Assembly (NCBI RefSeq): GCF_017744555.1
Contig: NZ_JAGIBD010000014.1
Location: 1-64,000, forward strand
Origin: Cellulomonas sp.
Lineage (GTDB): Bacteria > Actinomycetota > Actinomycetes > Actinomycetales > Cellulomonadaceae
Direction of reading: 5' to 3'
Length of the DNA: 64,000 nucleotides
The position numbers were made by a program, and so were the translations under genes. The notes below the pieces were generated by a model. It did no database searches and was not told where the DNA came from. It saw nothing but the letters and a program-made list of their open reading frames with translations. Shown here in pieces: positions 61,673 to 64,000 of the stretch (within the stretch, counting starts at the first letter, position 1; every line of letters starts with the position of its first letter).

Positions 61673-62434
61673 TCAGTGTGCGCCCCGTGCCCGTGCGCGG
61701 TCGACCGCGGCCTCGACACCGTCGTGCCAGGGTTCGCCGTGGCCGGGCAGCACGGTCGCCGCCCCGGTGGCGGCGAGCACGTCGAGCGACGCGAGCGCCT
61801 GGCCGCTGTCGGCCGTGGCCGCGCCCGCGACGATCTGCGGACCCGGCAGGCCGGTGTACGGGTCCAGCGTGACGAGCGCGTCGCCGCTGATGAGGGTGTC
61901 CCGGCCAGGGAGGTGGAGCGCACAGTGCCCGTACGTGTGGCCCGGTGTGAACAGCACGCGCGGCGCACCGGGGAGCGGCAGCTCGCCACTCGTCGGGTAG
62001 GCGCGCAGGTCGTCGATCGCCGGGACGCGAAGCGCACCCGCACCGGCGATGGCCGCAAGGATCGGCAGCGCGCGAGGGTGCCGCAACGGGTAGAGGGCAC
62101 GGGGGTTCTCGTGCGCGTACCGGTACGGGTGCGCCGCGAGGAAGAAGTCCTCCGGGTGCGCCCACACCGCGACGCCGAGCTCGCGGCGGAGCCGGGCGGC
62201 GACGCCCGTGTGGTCGAAGTGCGCGTGCGTGAGCGCGACGGCCGCGACGTCGGCCGGCGTCCTGCCGAGCGAGCGGAGCGCCTGCCCGAGCAGCGGCCAG
62301 AATGCGGGCAGGCCGGTGTCGACCACGAGCACCTCGCGGCCGTCGACCACGAGGTAGACGTTGACGTAGGCGTGCGCGAGCCGGAAGACGCCGTCGGCCA
62401 CCTCCGTGGTGGCCGCGGCGTGCGTGCGCGGCAC
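61673..62434 (-). CDS. Metallo-beta-lactamase fold hydrolase
   Basis: This 253-residue protein has the zinc motif LTHAHFDHTGVAARL near residue 70, LFTPGHTYGHCALHLPG (third His), ISGDALVTLDP (bridging Asp) and LPGHGEPW (fourth His). The function could be glyoxalase-II or lactonase-like. The GTG follows GGGAG by 7 nt and lies 2 bp after the stop of the binding-protein gene. Confidence 0.88.
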   Translation of the reverse strand: MPRTHAAATTEVADGVFRLAHAYVNVYLVVDGREVLVVDTGLPAFWPLLGQALRSLGRTPADVAAVALTHAHFDHTGVAARLRRELGVAVWAHPEDFFLAAHPYRYAHENPRALYPLRHPRALPILAAIAGAGALRVPAIDDLRAYPTSGELPLPGAPRVLFTPGHTYGHCALHLPGRDTLISGDALVTLDPYTGLPGPQIVAGAATADSGQALASLDVLAATGAATVLPGHGEPWHDGVEAAVDRARARGAH

Positions 62435-62436
62435 CG

Positions 62437-63807
62437 TCAGCTCCCGGCGGTCACGTTGTCGTACGCCCGTTGCGCGGCCGTCTGCGCGTCGGCCAGGGCC
62501 TCGGTCGCCGACTTGTCGCCGAGCAGCGTCGCCGTGACGGCGTTGTTGAGCTCGCTCTCGATGTCCTGGCCCGCGGGGGACGACCCGAACGTCTTCCCGT
62601 AGCCGAGGACGTCGTAGTAGGTCGAGATGACCTGGTCGAACCCCGCGTTCCCGGTGGGCACCACGTACTGGTCGCGGATGGCCTTGTCGGCCTCCGGCGA
62701 GCCGGTGAACAGGCCCGTGTTGAGGCCGCCGTCCTTCTGGAGCGTCGCGCTGCGGGCCTCGGCGGCCGCCTTCCAGGCGTCGAGGGTCGTGAGCTCGAGC
62801 GCCCACGCGCACGCGGCCGCCGGGTTCTTGGCGCCCTGGGGGATGACGAACGCCTGGCCGGACGTGACCGTGAACGGCTTGCCGTCCTTGTCCTTGAACG
62901 GGACGGCGCCGAGCTGGACCTTGTCGAGGTACGGGGACAGCACGTTCGGGTACCACTGGGCGTCGACCTGCGCGCCGACCTGGTCCGTGACGAACTGGTT
63001 GGCGTCCCCGAACGTGTCGAACGCATCGGTGAAGCTCTTCACCTTCGCGAACCCGCCCTGGGCGTCGGCGATCTTCTTGAGCAGGTCGAGGCCGGCCGTG
63101 TTCGCGGGGTCGTCGAGCGTCGGCTTGCCCGCGTCGTCGGTGAGCCTGCCGCCCATCGCGAGGACCCAGAGCCCGGCCTGACCGGTCGCGACCGGGTCGA
63201 ACCCGAGGGTCGTCGGGACGCCGCCCGACTCCTTGTACATCGCGGTGAGCGCGCCGACCAGGACGTCCGGCTTCGACGTGTCGATCTGCTCGTCGGTGAC
63301 GCCCGCGGCGTCCATGACGCGCTTGTTCAGCAGGATCGCGGGCGGCTGGTAGAACTGCGGCACCGCCCACACCTTGTCCTGGTACCGGACGTCGTCGACG
63401 ACGAACGGGTACCACCGGGTGTCGGGGTCGACGTCGTGCGCGGTGAAGCACTCGTCGAGGGGCAGGATCAGGCCCTGCGCGGCGTACGTCGTGACGTAGC
63501 GGCGGTCCATCTGCACGACGTCGGGCACGTCGCCGCCCGCGAGGCGGGTCGTGAACTTCTGCGCGTCGAACGCGGTCTGGTCCAGCTTGACCGTCACGCC
63601 GTCGAGCTGGCCCGCGGCGTGGTCCATCCGGGCCGTGCCCACGTCGTCGGCGTTGTCGAACGCCCAGCCGTTCATGGTGCCGCTCGGTGTGCCGGTGAAG
63701 TCGGCGCTCGCGGCACCGCCCTGGTCCCCGCCGCCGGAGCTGCACGCCGCCAGCACGAGTGCCACGACGGGGAGCACGGCCACGGTCGCGCGTCGCGTCC
63801 TTCTCAT
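62437..63807 (-). CDS. Extracellular sugar-binding lipoprotein, family 1
   Basis: This 456-residue solute-binding protein has a signal peptide and lipobox LVLAACSS (Cys at about 22). Segments typical of family 1 are FTTRLAGGDVPDVVQMDRR near 90, VWAVPQFYQPPAILLNKRV near 147 and WALELTTLDAWKAAAEAR near 330. It would deliver a sugar or oligosaccharide to an ABC permease not present in the window. An AGGGA element precedes the ATG at 63807. Confidence 0.9.
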   Translation of the reverse strand: MRRTRRATVAVLPVVALVLAACSSGGGDQGGAASADFTGTPSGTMNGWAFDNADDVGTARMDHAAGQLDGVTVKLDQTAFDAQKFTTRLAGGDVPDVVQMDRRYVTTYAAQGLILPLDECFTAHDVDPDTRWYPFVVDDVRYQDKVWAVPQFYQPPAILLNKRVMDAAGVTDEQIDTSKPDVLVGALTAMYKESGGVPTTLGFDPVATGQAGLWVLAMGGRLTDDAGKPTLDDPANTAGLDLLKKIADAQGGFAKVKSFTDAFDTFGDANQFVTDQVGAQVDAQWYPNVLSPYLDKVQLGAVPFKDKDGKPFTVTSGQAFVIPQGAKNPAAACAWALELTTLDAWKAAAEARSATLQKDGGLNTGLFTGSPEADKAIRDQYVVPTGNAGFDQVISTYYDVLGYGKTFGSSPAGQDIESELNNAVTATLLGDKSATEALADAQTAAQRAYDNVTAGS

Positions 63808-63974
63808 CACTGCGTCCCTTCCCTGCCGCGGCGCGGGTCGTCGCGCCGACGGGTACCCGAGGACGGTCGTCGGCGGAGCGAGGCCGGGGCCGCGTCTGCC
63901 GCGCCGCTGCGGGCCGGTCGTCGCGCCAGGCTCTGGACGCATCCGGCCGCGAGGGGTGCCGCGAGCCGGTGCCC

Positions 63975-64000
63975 TCAGCGTCGGTGCTCGAGCAGCGCTT
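63975..64000 (-). CDS. Possible 3' end of a minus-strand gene
   Basis: On the minus strand the last bases read ALLEHRR and a TGA, with G/C-rich third positions, 168 bp upstream of the binding-protein start. It could be the C-terminus of a regulator or enzyme, but too little is visible to say. Confidence 0.25.

Noticed and set aside
63808..63974. A gene upstream of the binding-protein gene at the window edge
   Set aside because: The 168 bp contain no supported start or domain; only a possible gene end at 63975-64000 is visible.
1..64000. CRISPR arrays, rRNA genes and transposase insertion sequences
   Set aside because: I saw no regularly spaced repeats, rRNA sequence or transposase-like frames in the window.

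Overview
The window is about 64 kb of very GC-rich DNA with strong G/C preference at third codon positions, many GTG starts and many 4-base ATGA/GTGA gene overlaps. Together with cydABDC, a long-armed Rne/Rng RNase, the rplU-rpmA-obg-proB-proA-nadD-rsfS core order, a secreted CBM13 protein and an arginine deiminase, this points to a Cellulomonas-like actinomycete (inference; no 16S rRNA gene lies in the window).

Layout: 1-4992 (-) is a cytochrome bd operon, cydA-cydB-cydD-cydC, with a DosR-type palindrome upstream. 5502-13093 (+) is housekeeping: RNase E/G, ribosomal proteins L21 and L27, Obg, ProB and a hypothetical protein. 13307-21408 is an accessory block set between proB and proA: a family-5 peptide/nickel-type ABC importer on the minus strand, diverging from nitroreductase, rhodanese and luciferase-like monooxygenase genes. 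21472-26112 (+) resumes the core order: proA, a 51-residue membrane protein, nadD, a Pro/Ala-rich membrane protein, rsfS and a histidine phosphatase.

At 26196 lies tRNA-Ala(GGC). Its 3' half is repeated at 30007 as a 56-bp direct repeat. The roughly 3.8 kb between the repeats holds only a tyrosine recombinase, a headless Rhs C-terminus with a ParB-like tip, and a probable immunity gene. This is a minimal toxin-carrying tRNA island.

30427-41431 (mostly -) is a stress and physiology block: arginine deiminase and an amino-acid antiporter, a NarL-type two-component pair, a small alarmone synthetase, a TetR-regulated membrane thioredoxin-like protein, a plus-strand secreted glycosidase with LacI-type operators, and a GAF-PP2C phosphatase. 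41638-50565 is a compact, uncharacterised biosynthetic-looking locus: a multi-pass membrane protein, a cytochrome-b/molybdopterin oxidoreductase, a methyltransferase, a TIGR04282-type transferase, a GT2 glycosyltransferase, an OmpR/histidine-kinase pair, an L-rhamnose-4-epimerase-like enzyme and an MTA phosphorylase. 50586-64000 holds a VOC protein, an RluA-type pseudouridine synthase, an acyl-CoA dehydrogenase with a GGQH repeat, a four-gene MacB/FtsX-type ABC exporter operon, a metallo-beta-lactamase-fold hydrolase and a sugar-type binding lipoprotein.

Several genes have a TAnnnT hexamer only 6-8 nt before the start codon, suggesting frequent leaderless transcription. All functions are read from sequence motifs; no database search was run.
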